From Sphingomonas pituitosa NBRC 102491 (lineage in GTDB: Bacteria; Pseudomonadota; Alphaproteobacteria; Sphingomonadales; Sphingomonadaceae): a DNA stretch of 42,124 nt. Location: assembly GCF_001598435.1 (NCBI RefSeq), contig NZ_BCYY01000033.1, forward strand, positions 1-42,124, read 5' to 3'. How positions within the stretch are numbered: position 1 is the first letter of the stretch; each line of letters opens with the position of its first letter. A program made the position numbers and the translations under genes. Of the stretch, positions 7,083 to 15,924 are shown in pieces. Below the pieces are notes generated by a model, which did no database searches, had not been told where the DNA came from, and saw only the letters and a program-made list of their open reading frames with translations.

Positions 7083-8315
7083 ATGGCGCCCTATGCCGAT
7101 GCCGAACCGCTTGTCGCGGGCGCCGATCCGACCCATGGCGCAGCGATGCCGCCGCTCGCCCAGCCCAGCTTCACCGTCGACGGAAACCGCCTCACGCTCC
7201 TTCCCGAAGGCCCGGAGCGGCTGCGCGCGCTGCTGGCCCTGATCGCTGGCGCCGAGCGCACGCTGCGCGTGCTCTATTACATCTATCTCGACGACACGGC
7301 CGGCGCCGCGGTGCGCCAGGCGTTGATCGACGCTTCCGCGCGCGGGGTGCGGGTCCATCTGATCGTCGACGGCCTGGGCAGCGAGCATGCCGAGAGCAAC
7401 GCTTTCTTCGATCCGCTGCACGAAGCCGGTGTCGAGGTGTGCCGCTTCGTGCCGCGCTGGGGCCGGCGTTACCTGCTGCGCAACCACCAGAAGCTGGCGC
7501 TTGCCGACGAGGCACGGGTGATCGTCGGCGGGTTCAACATCGAGGACGATTATTTCGGTACCGTCGCCGAGCAGGCGTGGCGCGACCTGGGGCTGCTGGT
7601 CGAGGGTCCGGCGGCCGAGCGGCTGACCGGCTATTTCGACGCGCTCGCCGACTGGGCGAAGCGTCCGCGTGCGACGCTGCGGTCGCTGGGCAGGACGCTC
7701 AAGGCCTGGAGCGAGCCCGACGGGCGCGCGCGCTGGCTGCTGGGCGGGCCGATGCGGCGGTTGTCGCCCTGGGCGCGGGTGGTGAAGCACGACATGGAGC
7801 GGGCGAACACGCTCGACCTGATCGCCGCCTATTTCGCCCCCAGCCCGGCGATGCTGCGGCGGCTCGACAAGGCCGGGCGGCGCGGGCGGGTGCGGCTGGT
7901 GCTGCCGTCGAAGCTGGATCACACCGCCGCGATCTGGGCGGCGCGGTTCACCTATGCCGGGCTGCTGCGCAAGAAGGTGCAGATCTTCGAATATCAGCCG
8001 ACCAAGCTGCACACCAAGCTCTATGTGATCGACGACGTCGTCCATATCGGCTCGGCCAATTTCGACATTCGCAGCATGTTCCTCAACCTCGAGCTGATGC
8101 TGCGGGTGCAGGATCCCGCCTTCGCCGCGCATGTCCGCAGCTATGTCGACGGCGAGATCGCGCAATCGGAACGGATCACGCCCGAACTCTACAAGGCGCG
8201 CACCGGCTGGTGGACGCGAGTGAAGCAGTTTGCGGCGTATTTCGTGATGGCGGTGCTCGATTATCGCGTCACGCGCCGGCTGAACTTCGGCGACAAGGGC
8301 CCGGTGGAGCACTGA
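7083..8315 (+). CDS. Phospholipase D-like protein, cardiolipin synthase type
   Basis: This 410-aa protein carries two PLD catalytic motifs: HQKLALADEARVIVGGFN (residues ~137-154) and HTKLYVIDDVVHIGSANFD (~313-331). Each has the H-x-K(x4)D core and the downstream G-G/S-x-N signature. Two-HKD enzymes of this size and spacing are usually bacterial cardiolipin synthases (ClsB-like) that transfer phosphatidyl groups at the membrane. The protein lacks the two N-terminal membrane helices of ClsA, which supports a ClsB/ClsC-like assignment. The ATG at 7083 has AGGAG 11 bases upstream; another ATG 21 codons later is possible. The gene is divergent from rpoZ and convergent with the transglutaminase gene. 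Confidence 0.85.
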   Translation: MAPYADAEPLVAGADPTHGAAMPPLAQPSFTVDGNRLTLLPEGPERLRALLALIAGAERTLRVLYYIYLDDTAGAAVRQALIDASARGVRVHLIVDGLGSEHAESNAFFDPLHEAGVEVCRFVPRWGRRYLLRNHQKLALADEARVIVGGFNIEDDYFGTVAEQAWRDLGLLVEGPAAERLTGYFDALADWAKRPRATLRSLGRTLKAWSEPDGRARWLLGGPMRRLSPWARVVKHDMERANTLDLIAAYFAPSPAMLRRLDKAGRRGRVRLVLPSKLDHTAAIWAARFTYAGLLRKKVQIFEYQPTKLHTKLYVIDDVVHIGSANFDIRSMFLNLELMLRVQDPAFAAHVRSYVDGEIAQSERITPELYKARTGWWTRVKQFAAYFVMAVLDYRVTRRLNFGDKGPVEH

Positions 8316-8323
8316 TCGCGCGG

Positions 8324-9217
8324 TCAGGGCGCCCCGGTCTCCAGCGGCTCCACGTCCACCGACACGTGCATCGCCTGCGCACCCGAGCCGAGCACGATGC
8401 CGTCGATCGGCGCAATGTCGGCATAGTCGCGACCGATCGCCATGACGATGTGGTCCTCGGCCATCCAGATGCCGTTGGTCGGATCGACGCCGACCCAGCC
8501 GAGATCGGGCCCGCCCCACAGCAGCACCCAGGCATGGGTGGCGTCCGCGCCGACCAGCCGTGGCTGGCCCGGCGGCGGCAGCGTGCGCAGATAGCCCGAG
8601 ACATAGGCGGCCGGCAGCCCGGCGGCGCGCAGGCCCGAGAGCATGATCTGCGCGAAATCCTGGCAGACGCCGCCGCGTTTCGCGAACGCCTCGTGCGGCG
8701 GCGTGTCGACCAGCGTGGCGGTGGGATCGAAGGCGAAGTCGCGCTGGATACGCTGCGCCAGCGCGATGCCGGCGTCGAGGATGCCGCGATCGGGGTGCAG
8801 TTCCTCGGCACACCAGGCGGCGATGTCGCGGTCGAGCGGGATCAGCGGCGAGGGAAACAGATAGGCGGCGGGGCCCGCCGGCGTGGGATCGCCGCTGTCG
8901 CGCGCCCAGGCGGCGATCTGGGAAATCGTCGGGTCGCTGGCCGCGGGAATCGGAATCTGCCGTTCGACGCGCACCTGCGCGCTGCTCTCGATCGTCAGGC
9001 TGTTCGCGGCATGCTCCACCACCAGCCGCACGACATTGGCAAGCCCGGCCTCGGCGCGGGCCGGGTAGGTGCGGCCGCCCGGCTGGATGCTCAGCGCATA
9101 CTCCTCGATCATCTGGCCGGACCAGAGAATCGGCTTCAGCCGCAGGTTGCAGCGCGCGAAGGCGACCGGCTGGGCATAATCGAACCGCGTCACATGGCGG
9201 ATGCGGTACAGCATCAT
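8324..9217 (-). CDS. Transglutaminase-like cysteine peptidase-fold protein
   Basis: This 297-aa protein has an N-terminal beta-rich domain (starting MMLYRIRHVTRFDYAQPV, the bacterial transglutaminase N-terminal type). A transglutaminase core follows with the expected triad: Cys185 in RGGVCQDFAQ, His228 in DATHAWVLLW, and Asp245 in VGVDPTNG. Proteins of this class have been proposed to be peptidases or amide-bond-forming enzymes partnered with circularly permuted ATP-grasp and alpha-E proteins. The upstream gene is exactly such a fusion, and its TGA overlaps this ATG (ATGA), so synthesis is probably coupled. No signal peptide is visible. The activity and substrate are unknown. Confidence 0.85.
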   Translation of the reverse strand: MMLYRIRHVTRFDYAQPVAFARCNLRLKPILWSGQMIEEYALSIQPGGRTYPARAEAGLANVVRLVVEHAANSLTIESSAQVRVERQIPIPAASDPTISQIAAWARDSGDPTPAGPAAYLFPSPLIPLDRDIAAWCAEELHPDRGILDAGIALAQRIQRDFAFDPTATLVDTPPHEAFAKRGGVCQDFAQIMLSGLRAAGLPAAYVSGYLRTLPPPGQPRLVGADATHAWVLLWGGPDLGWVGVDPTNGIWMAEDHIVMAIGRDYADIAPIDGIVLGSGAQAMHVSVDVEPLETGAP

Positions 9218-11694
9218 GCGAGCACGAGCCCCGCCGCGCGCAGCGGCTCGGCGCCGTGCAGGAAATAGCGGCGGGCGACGGCCTCGGAGAGGCTCCACAG
9301 TCGCGACTGGAGATCGTCGAGCCAGGCATCGTCGATCGCGGTGGCGCGCGCGGTGACCAAGGTAGCGGCGATGCTGCGTGCCTGTTCCTGCTGCGGCTCG
9401 GCCAGGCCGTCGTCGGAGAGCACCGGCAGCGCGTTGAGGTGCGCCGAAATCGCCGCCGCCTGGAAGGACAGGCCGCGCGGATTGCCGGGATCGAGCGCGA
9501 GCAGGTCGAGCACCGGCACCCGGGCGATGCCGGTCAGGTAGCGCTGGCGATAGCTGATCTGGCTGTCGGCCAGGTCCAGCAGCGTCGAGAGATCGTCGGC
9601 GGTCGCCTGCGGCCCGCCAAGGGCGCGGAGGAAGCCGATCGTCGCCAGCGCCCGCTCGATGCGACGGCCGAGATCGTGGAAGCGCCAGGCATCGGTGCGG
9701 CCCATATGCTCGCCCGCCTGGCCCGCCAGCGCGGAATAGCGCCGCTGCAGCGATCCGGCGCGATCGAGCAGCACGCCGCGTTCCGGGAAGGGCGCATCGA
9801 GCAGGCGGATCATGTCGGCGGAGAGCCGGTCGCGCGAGACCGCGCCGATCGAGCGGGCCTGGGCATTGATCGCACGGACGCTGGTCCAGCCTTCGCCCGA
9901 TTCCAGCGCGGTGCGGGCGAGCTGGGTGAGATCCTGCCGTTTCAGGCCGCGGGGGGGCGGGGCCGCCCCTGCTCCCACCACCAGCTGGGCGAGCCGATCG
10001 ACGGTCTCGGCAGAAAGTGCTGCGCCGGTGTCCGCGCTGATCGAGTGGCCCAGCAGCACGCGGAGCACCGACAGCAGCGCCTCGCCCCGCTCGAGATAGC
10101 GGCCCAGCCAGAACATGTTGTCCGCCACTCGGCTGGGCAGCGTGCCGGGGTTGCGACGCAGCTGGGTCGAATCGCCCGAGGGGAGCAGCGAGACGGGCGC
10201 CACCGGATCGGGCCCGTGGATGCAGACGTCGGCCGACCAGCTGCCTTCGCCCATCACCGCGGCGCGGGCGTCGGCATGGTCGCCGATCCGGGCGAAGCCG
10301 CCGGGCAGCACCGTCCAGTGGCCGGCGGCGTCGCGCGCGGCGAAGACGCGCAGGGTGAAGGGGCGCGGGGCAAGCCGGTCTTCGGCGACGAACGGCATGG
10401 TCGAGAGGCAGACCACCTCCTGCCCGACATAATCCTGCGGCCGGCGGGTGAGATCGTCGCGCAGCGCGTCGCGCGCCGCCGCGTCGAGATGCGCGCCGAG
10501 CACCGCCTTGCCCCCCGGCAGGCCGAGCGGCGGCGTGCCGAAGGCGGGGGCGATGAGCATCTGGTCGAGATTCGCCGCGACCTGTGCGGCTTCGGCAGGC
10601 TGGCCGCACCACCAGGTGGCGATGTTGGGCAGGCGCAGCGGCTCGCCGAGCAGGATCTCGCTGAGCCGCGGCAGGAAGGCGGCGAAGGCCGGCGCTTCGA
10701 GCAGGCCGGCGCCCGGCGCATTGGCGATCACGACATTGCCGGCAACCGTCGCGTCGATCAGCCCGGCGACGCCGATGGAGGAATGCGAGTCGAGTGCAAG
10801 CGGATCGAGATAGCGCGGGTCGAATCGGTGCCACAGCGCATCCACCCGCTTCAACCCGGCGATGGTGCGGACATAGACCCGGTCGTCGAGCACCGCGAGA
10901 TCGGCGCCCTCGACCATCAGGAAGCCGAGATAGCGGGCGAGATGCGCCTGTTCGGCATAGCTCGCGGTGAAGCGGCCGGGGGTAAGCAGCGCCATGCGCG
11001 GTTCGGCGCGGCGGCAGGCGGCGGCGATTCCGTCGCGGAAGGCGGCGAAGAAGGGCGCGTGGCGCTCGATGTTGAGCCGGCCCTGCAGGCCGCCCAGCGT
11101 CCGCGCCATCGCCAGCCGGTTCTCCAGCGCATAGCCGGCGCCGGCGGGGGCGCGGAGATGATCGGCGAGGACCCGCCAATGGCCGTCCGGACTGCGGCAC
11201 AGGTCGAAGGCGACGAAATGGAGATGATGCTCGCCCGGCGGGGTCAGATGGGTGAGCGGGCGCAGGAAGAAGGGGCTGCCGGTGAGCAGCGCCGCGGGCA
11301 GATGGCCATCGGCGATCAGCCGGGTCGGGCCGTAGAGGTCGCGAAGCAGCAGCTCCATCAGTTCCGCGCGCTGGGCAATGCCGGCCTCGATCCCGCGCCA
11401 TTCGATCTGGTCGATCAGCAGCGGCACGGGGGAGAGCGGCCAGGGGCGCTCGTCGCCCTCGTCGCCGATGCGGTAGCCGGTGCCGATGTCCTCGGCATGC
11501 CGATGCGCGCGTTCGCGGGCGATCGTCAGCCCGTCGCCCGAAAGCCCCGCCAGCTCCTCGAACAGCGCGCTCCATGCTGCGCCGGTTTGCGCGCACAGAA
11601 CATCGCCGGCCGGTGCCTGGCCGCAATAATCGGTGATCCAACGATCGGCGATCGTACCGGCGTCGAACAATCCGGCCTCGGCAAGGCTGGCCAC
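9214..11694 (-). CDS. Fused circularly permuted ATP-grasp and alpha-E (DUF403) protein
   Basis: This 826-aa protein combines two units that are often separate genes. Residues ~1-480 are a circularly permuted ATP-grasp module (RDLYGPTRLIADGHLP near 120, SPFFLRPLTHLTPPGEHH near 145, EGADLAVLDDRVYVR near 265, SHSSIGVAGLID near 305). From ~515 on is an alpha-helical alpha-E domain that opens DNMFWLGRYLERGE. By family knowledge ATP-grasp enzymes join a carboxylate to an amine using ATP, and this type is predicted to build a peptide tag or metabolite with a transglutaminase-like partner; the product is undescribed. GTG is the start, with AGGGA upstream. It overlaps the transglutaminase gene by 4 bases and follows ligD after 170 bases. 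Confidence 0.85.
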   Translation of the reverse strand: MASLAEAGLFDAGTIADRWITDYCGQAPAGDVLCAQTGAAWSALFEELAGLSGDGLTIARERAHRHAEDIGTGYRIGDEGDERPWPLSPVPLLIDQIEWRGIEAGIAQRAELMELLLRDLYGPTRLIADGHLPAALLTGSPFFLRPLTHLTPPGEHHLHFVAFDLCRSPDGHWRVLADHLRAPAGAGYALENRLAMARTLGGLQGRLNIERHAPFFAAFRDGIAAACRRAEPRMALLTPGRFTASYAEQAHLARYLGFLMVEGADLAVLDDRVYVRTIAGLKRVDALWHRFDPRYLDPLALDSHSSIGVAGLIDATVAGNVVIANAPGAGLLEAPAFAAFLPRLSEILLGEPLRLPNIATWWCGQPAEAAQVAANLDQMLIAPAFGTPPLGLPGGKAVLGAHLDAAARDALRDDLTRRPQDYVGQEVVCLSTMPFVAEDRLAPRPFTLRVFAARDAAGHWTVLPGGFARIGDHADARAAVMGEGSWSADVCIHGPDPVAPVSLLPSGDSTQLRRNPGTLPSRVADNMFWLGRYLERGEALLSVLRVLLGHSISADTGAALSAETVDRLAQLVVGAGAAPPPRGLKRQDLTQLARTALESGEGWTSVRAINAQARSIGAVSRDRLSADMIRLLDAPFPERGVLLDRAGSLQRRYSALAGQAGEHMGRTDAWRFHDLGRRIERALATIGFLRALGGPQATADDLSTLLDLADSQISYRQRYLTGIARVPVLDLLALDPGNPRGLSFQAAAISAHLNALPVLSDDGLAEPQQEQARSIAATLVTARATAIDDAWLDDLQSRLWSLSEAVARRYFLHGAEPLRAAGLVLA

Positions 11695-11809
11695 AGCTGC
11701 GTCCCTTTCTCGGCGGAGGTGATGCGGGAAACCATGGTGCCATGCAACACGGGAGATGTGCGGGACCGATCAGCCGAGCCGGGCGCACGTCCTCCCAGCG
11801 TCTTAACCC

Positions 11810-11840
11810 CCGCCCTGCCGCGTGCGTTGCAGCAGGGCGG
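11810..11840. terminator. Hairpin after ligD, possible transcript end
   Basis: CCGCCCTGC (11810-11818) and GCAGGGCGG (11832-11840) form a 9-bp stem with a 13-base loop, 24 bases beyond the ligD stop in the ligD direction. No U-tract follows on the minus strand, so it may be a Rho-dependent or attenuating structure rather than an intrinsic terminator, leaving open whether the ATP-grasp gene is co-transcribed with ligD. Nothing else is seen in this 170-base gap. Confidence 0.35.
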
Positions 11841-11864
11841 ATGAAATGCGCAAGATGGCGCGGG

Positions 11865-14390
11865 TTACAGGTCGGGAAGCGTCTGGTCCGCCGTCCCCCA
11901 GCCGCGCAGCGCCCGGCTGCCGGCGCGATCGAGCAGCGCGGCGGCGTCCTTGATGGTGAAGACATGCGCGCTGTCGATGGCGCGCAGCTCGGTCCAGGTG
12001 ACGGGTGCCGCCACCGGCGCATTTTCCCGAGCGCGGGCGACATAGGGCAGCACCGCCGTCGCGCCGCGCTGGTTGCGCAGATAATCGATGAAGATGCGGC
12101 CCGTCCGGCTGGCTTTCTTGATGTTGGCGGTGAAGCGCTCGGGCTCGGCCTGGGCCAGCGCGCGGGCGAAGCGCTCGCAGAAGCTTTTCGCCGCCGGCCA
12201 TTCGGCGTGCGGCACCAGCGGCACCACCACGTGCACGCCCTTGCCGCCGGAGAGCAATGGCCAGCTGGTCAGCCCGATTTCGGCGAGCTGTTCCTTCAGA
12301 TATTCCGCCGCCTTCTTCACCACGCCGAAATCGAGGCCTTCGTCGGGATCGAGATCGAACACCAGCCGATCGGGTTTTTCGACATCGGCGACGCGCGATC
12401 CCCAGCCATGGAACTCGATCGTGCCCATCTGGACGCAGGCGAGCATGCCGTCGACGTCCGAGACGTAGAGATAGGGCTCGATCGAACCATCCTTCTCGCG
12501 GATGTCGACATGGTGGACCTGCTCGCCGAAGCTGCCGGCATCATGCTTCTGGAAGAAGCATTGCTTGGCGCGGCCCTGCGGGCAGCGGACCAGGCTGATC
12601 GGGCGCTCGCCGAGCCAGGGCAGCGCGATCGGCGCGATCGCCGCGTAATAGTCGGCAAGGTCGCCCTTGGTCAGCTTCGATTCGGGGAAGATCACGCGGT
12701 CGCGGCTGCTGATCTTGATCGTGGAAGGGGCGGCCTCGGCCAGTGCAGCCGGCTCCTCGGCGACCACTGTGTCGGCGGCCTTGTCCTCGCGCAGGCCGAG
12801 GAAGCTGGCGTGGCGCACCACCTTTTCGGCGGTGAATTCGGCAAAGGCGATCTCGGCGACCAGCTCCGGCTTCACCCAATGCGCGCCCCGCGCTTCGGGA
12901 CGGGGCACCTTGGCGGCCGGCTTGTCGACGGCGAGCGCGTCGAGCCGCGCGCGCACCGACAGCAGCGTGTTGGTGTTGAAGCCGGTGCCGACCTTGCCGG
13001 CATAGACGAGGCCGTCGGGCCCGTTCACCCCGAGCAGCAGCGACTTGAAGCCGCGGCCCCGGGCGGTGGAGGCGGTCCAGCCGAGGATCACGAATTCCTG
13101 GCGGTGCGTGCACTTGATCTTGAGCCACGCCTTGCTGCGGGTGCCGCGATAGGGCGCATCGGCGCGCTTCGAGACGACGCCCTCTAAGCCTTCGCGGCAC
13201 ATGCTCTCGAACAGCTTCTCGCCATTGCCGAGAATGTGTTCGGAGAAGCGGATGCGATCGTCGGCGCCCTCGAGCAGCGCGCGAAGGCGCTCCTTGCGGT
13301 CGCGCTGGGGCAGGGCGGTCAGGTCCTCACCACCCTCGGCGAGCAGGTCGAAGGCGAAGCAAGTCAGTCCCGCGCCGCCGGCGGAGATCGCCTCCTGCAG
13401 GGTGGAGAAATCGGGCTTGCCGTCGTGCATCGCGACGATCTCGCCGTCGATCAGCGCGCCGGGCGGCAGGGTGGCGGCGGCTTCGGCGATCCCGGGGAAC
13501 TTCGCGGTCCAGTCGAGCCCGGAGCGGGTGTAGATCCTCGGTCCGCCGCCGCCCGTGGCGATCAGCGCGCGGTAGCCGTCATATTTGATCTCGTGGAGCC
13601 ACTGGTTGCCGGTGGGAACGGTATCGACCAGCGTGGCGAGCTGGGGGGACCGGAAGGGCGGGACGTTCGAGGTGCCTGCCTTTTTTCCGCGCTTCTTCGC
13701 CGTCGCCCCAGCGGAAGCTGGGGCTTCCCCGAGGCTGGGCGAGCGCTTCCCTCCGCTACGGGAGACGCCAGCTTTCGCTGGCATGACGGGAGGTGCGGGC
13801 GCGGCATGGGGCGCGGCGCCCTCCGCGATCTCCTGCATCGTCCGGCCGGTGGTGACGCTGGTCAGGCCCGCCTCGACCAGTTCGTCCGTCGGGCCGGCAT
13901 GGTCGTCGTCGATCTTGCGGAGCAGCCAGTTTTCGGCCTTCTCCTTGCCCCTGGGCTTCAGCCGGATCAGCAGCCATTCGCCCTGCATCCGCTCGCCATG
14001 GAGCACGAAATGGAGATGGCCCTTTTCCAGGTCCTTGGCGCTCTTGCCGGGGATCGGCTCCCAGGTGCCGGCGTCCCACAGCATCACCGTGCCGCCGCCA
14101 TATTGGCCCTTGGGGATGGTGCCTTCGAAATCGGCATAGGACAGTGGATGGTCCTCGGTGCGGACCGCAAGCCGTTTCTCGTCGGGGTCGAGGCTGGGGC
14201 CGCGCGTCACCGCCCAGCTTTTCAGCACGCCGTCCACTTCCAGCCGGAAGTCCCAGTGCAGCCGCGTCGCGTCGTGCTTCTGGACGAGGAAGCGGTTGCC
14301 GCTGCCCTTGGCGACCTCGCCGGCGGGCTCCGCCGTCCTGGCGAAGTCCCGCTTGGCGTTGTAGCGGGCGAGGCTGTCGGGCTCAGGCAC
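11865..14390 (-). CDS. ligD: Multifunctional DNA ligase D (NHEJ), PE-LIG-POL order
   Basis: This 841-aa protein has the three LigD domains in the Pseudomonas order. Residues ~30-190 are the 3'-phosphoesterase (H39 and H45/D47/R49 in the KHDATRLHWDFR region, H81, Y85). Residues ~248-540 are the ATP-dependent ligase, with nucleophile K269 in HEIKYDGYRAL and the IKCTHRQEFVILGW motif. Residues ~560-841 are the AEP-type polymerase/primase (FDLDPDEGLDF, LLSGGKGVHVVVP). It repairs double-strand breaks with Ku by trimming, filling and sealing ends. The start is a GTG overlapping the last codons of ku; open frame upstream of it is inside ku. The PE-LIG linker contains a palindromic chromosomal repeat read as protein (residues ~202-230). 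Confidence 0.95.
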   Translation of the reverse strand: MPEPDSLARYNAKRDFARTAEPAGEVAKGSGNRFLVQKHDATRLHWDFRLEVDGVLKSWAVTRGPSLDPDEKRLAVRTEDHPLSYADFEGTIPKGQYGGGTVMLWDAGTWEPIPGKSAKDLEKGHLHFVLHGERMQGEWLLIRLKPRGKEKAENWLLRKIDDDHAGPTDELVEAGLTSVTTGRTMQEIAEGAAPHAAPAPPVMPAKAGVSRSGGKRSPSLGEAPASAGATAKKRGKKAGTSNVPPFRSPQLATLVDTVPTGNQWLHEIKYDGYRALIATGGGGPRIYTRSGLDWTAKFPGIAEAAATLPPGALIDGEIVAMHDGKPDFSTLQEAISAGGAGLTCFAFDLLAEGGEDLTALPQRDRKERLRALLEGADDRIRFSEHILGNGEKLFESMCREGLEGVVSKRADAPYRGTRSKAWLKIKCTHRQEFVILGWTASTARGRGFKSLLLGVNGPDGLVYAGKVGTGFNTNTLLSVRARLDALAVDKPAAKVPRPEARGAHWVKPELVAEIAFAEFTAEKVVRHASFLGLREDKAADTVVAEEPAALAEAAPSTIKISSRDRVIFPESKLTKGDLADYYAAIAPIALPWLGERPISLVRCPQGRAKQCFFQKHDAGSFGEQVHHVDIREKDGSIEPYLYVSDVDGMLACVQMGTIEFHGWGSRVADVEKPDRLVFDLDPDEGLDFGVVKKAAEYLKEQLAEIGLTSWPLLSGGKGVHVVVPLVPHAEWPAAKSFCERFARALAQAEPERFTANIKKASRTGRIFIDYLRNQRGATAVLPYVARARENAPVAAPVTWTELRAIDSAHVFTIKDAAALLDRAGSRALRGWGTADQTLPDL
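13701..13788. repeat. 88-bp palindromic REP-like element inside ligD
   Basis: The left end holds a perfect hairpin GCCCCAGC-GGAA-GCTGGGGC (13705-13724), the right end a perfect hairpin GCCAGC-TTTC-GCTGGC (13767-13782). The two ends, including outer CGTC/GACG, are inverted copies of each other (18 of 24 positions). This is the architecture of paired REP/BIME-type elements. It is in frame and encodes the low-complexity linker MPAKAGVSRSGG...ASAGATA of LigD. I saw no second copy in this window. Confidence 0.75.
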
Positions 14391-15249
14391 GTTTCTTCGC
14401 CGCCGGCTTCTTGGCCGGTGCCTTCTTCGCCGGTGCCTTAGCCTTGGGGGCGGGCTTGGCATCGCCCGGGCCCAGCGACTTCTTCAGCGCCGCCATCAGG
14501 TCCACCACGTTCGATCCGCGACTCTCCGGCTTTTCCGGATCCTCCAGGATCTTGGCGCCCTTGGCCTTTTTCTTCTTCTCGATCAGGTCGCGCAGCGCAT
14601 CGACATAACGATCGTGAAACCCCTTGGGATCGAAGCTGCCCGACTTCTTCTCGATCAGCGTCTGCGCCAGGTCGAGCAGTTCGGGATCGGGTTCGCTGTC
14701 CGGTATCTCGCGGAAATAGCCCTGCGCCTTCTGCACCTCGTCGGCATAGCGCAGCGTCTCGAGGATCATGCCGCGCCCGCAGGGCTTCAGGCTGACGACA
14801 TATTCGCGGCCGCGCATCGCCAGCTGGCCCAGCCCCACCTTGCGCGCGCGGCGCAGCGCCTCGCGCAGCACGATGAACGCCTCTTCGGCAAGATCGTCGG
14901 CCGGCACCACGAAATAGGGCCGCTCGTAATAGAGCACGTCGATCTCGTCGGCATCGACGAACTGGGTGAGCTCCAGCGTCTTTTTCGATTCGAGCTTCAC
15001 CGCGTCGATCTCGTCTTGCTCCAGCAGGACATATTCGCCCTTCTCGATCTCATAGCCCTTGACGATCTCGTCCGGTTCGACCGCGCCCACGCCGGGCGCG
15101 ACCTTCTCGTACTTGATCCGCTGGCCGCTCGGTTCGTGGATCTGGTGGAACGCGATCTGCGCGCCGGATTTGGTGGCGGTGTAGATCTCGACGGGAATCG
15201 AAACGAGGGCCAGCCGGATCTGTCCCTGCCAATAGGCACGTGCCGCCAT
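14383..15249 (-). CDS. ku: Non-homologous end-joining protein Ku
   Basis: This 288-aa bacterial Ku begins MAARAYWQGQIRLALVSIPV, with the family pattern WxGxIxxxLVxIPV. It continues with IHEPSGQRIKYEKV, the GYEIEKGEYVLLEQDEI bridge and the RDLIEKKKKAKG helix. It forms a homodimeric ring that binds DNA ends and recruits LigD. The C-terminal ~30 residues are an Ala/Lys/Pro-rich tail (repeated APAKK) typical of extended Ku proteins and likely to bind DNA. The ATG at 15249 has AGGAG at proper spacing; the frame is open 22 codons further upstream without support. It overlaps ligD by 8 bases, so the two are coupled. Gene order Ku-LigD makes this a complete two-component NHEJ system. Confidence 0.95.
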   Translation of the reverse strand: MAARAYWQGQIRLALVSIPVEIYTATKSGAQIAFHQIHEPSGQRIKYEKVAPGVGAVEPDEIVKGYEIEKGEYVLLEQDEIDAVKLESKKTLELTQFVDADEIDVLYYERPYFVVPADDLAEEAFIVLREALRRARKVGLGQLAMRGREYVVSLKPCGRGMILETLRYADEVQKAQGYFREIPDSEPDPELLDLAQTLIEKKSGSFDPKGFHDRYVDALRDLIEKKKKAKGAKILEDPEKPESRGSNVVDLMAALKKSLGPGDAKPAPKAKAPAKKAPAKKPAAKKRA

Positions 15250-15345
15250 GCGGAAGTCTCCTCGTTGCAGGCCCGATTCAATTCCCCAAAGTCCAGTGTG
15301 TTCCGCCCATCGCAACGGCGGCGTTTAGGTTGTAGAGGCACCCCC

Positions 15346-15924
15346 ATGAGCACCGATCCATTTGCGCTGTTCCACGACTGGTACACCGAGGCGCGTACCA
15401 CCGAGATCAACGATTCCAACGCGATGGCGCTGGCCACGGCGGATGCCCAGGGGCGCCCGTCGGTGCGGATGGTGCTGCTGAAGGGCTATGACGAACGCGG
15501 CTTCGTCTTCTACACCAATCGCGAGGGTCGCAAGGCCGGCGATCTTGCCGCCAACCCGCATGTCGCGCTGCTCTTCCACTGGAAGTCGCTGCGCCGCCAG
15601 ATCCGCATCGAAGGGCCCGTAGACTTGGCCAGCGACGAAGAGTCGGATGCCTATTTCGCCAGCCGCAGCCGCGATTCGCAGCTCGGCGCCTGGGCCTCGG
15701 ATCAGTCGCGCCCGCTCGATGCCCGCGCCACCTTCGAGGCGCGCTTCGCCGAGGTGCAGGCGCGGTTCGAAGGCCAGCCGGTGCCGCGCCCGCCGCATTG
15801 GGGCGGCTACCGCGTGACGCCCGAGCGGATCGAATTCTGGCTCGACCGCGAGCATCGCCTGCACGAGCGGCGGGTGTTCACCCGCGCCGGCGACGGTTGG
15901 TCGGAAGGCATGCTGTTCCCGTGA
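15346..15924 (+). CDS. pdxH: Pyridoxamine 5'-phosphate oxidase
   Basis: This 192-aa FMN-dependent enzyme oxidises pyridoxine/pyridoxamine 5'-phosphate to pyridoxal 5'-phosphate, the last step of vitamin B6 synthesis and salvage. FMN/PLP contacts are visible in RPSVRMVLLKGYDERGFVFY (residues ~37-56), YTNREGRKAGDL, and QIRIEGPV. The signature PRPPHWGGYRVTPERIEFW (~146-164) and the terminal RLHERRVFTR match PdxH. Length is slightly below the 218-aa E. coli enzyme, mainly at the N-terminus, as is normal in alphaproteobacteria. The gene is divergent from ku. Its TGA overlaps the GTG of the following cation exporter gene. Confidence 0.95.
   Translation: MSTDPFALFHDWYTEARTTEINDSNAMALATADAQGRPSVRMVLLKGYDERGFVFYTNREGRKAGDLAANPHVALLFHWKSLRRQIRIEGPVDLASDEESDAYFASRSRDSQLGAWASDQSRPLDARATFEARFAEVQARFEGQPVPRPPHWGGYRVTPERIEFWLDREHRLHERRVFTRAGDGWSEGMLFP

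Noticed and set aside
9256..11844. Long plus-strand frame (862 codons) opposite the ATP-grasp gene
   Set aside because: Antisense shadow with biased Gly/Arg/Ala composition, no ribosome site and no recognisable domain.
8324..12043. Minus-strand frame of the transglutaminase gene stays open for about 1240 codons
   Set aside because: Upstream of 9217 it runs in another frame of the ATP-grasp gene and gives low-complexity Arg/Ala/Pro sequence; the ATGA overlap marks the true start.
14391..14462. Possible longer LigD start upstream of the GTG
   Set aside because: The extra 24 residues are nearly all Arg/Pro/His and lie inside ku; the GTG gives the usual LigD N-terminus.
11865..15249. Ku-LigD as the novel system
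   Set aside because: Two-protein bacterial NHEJ is well described; only the embedded repeat in the LigD linker is unusual.
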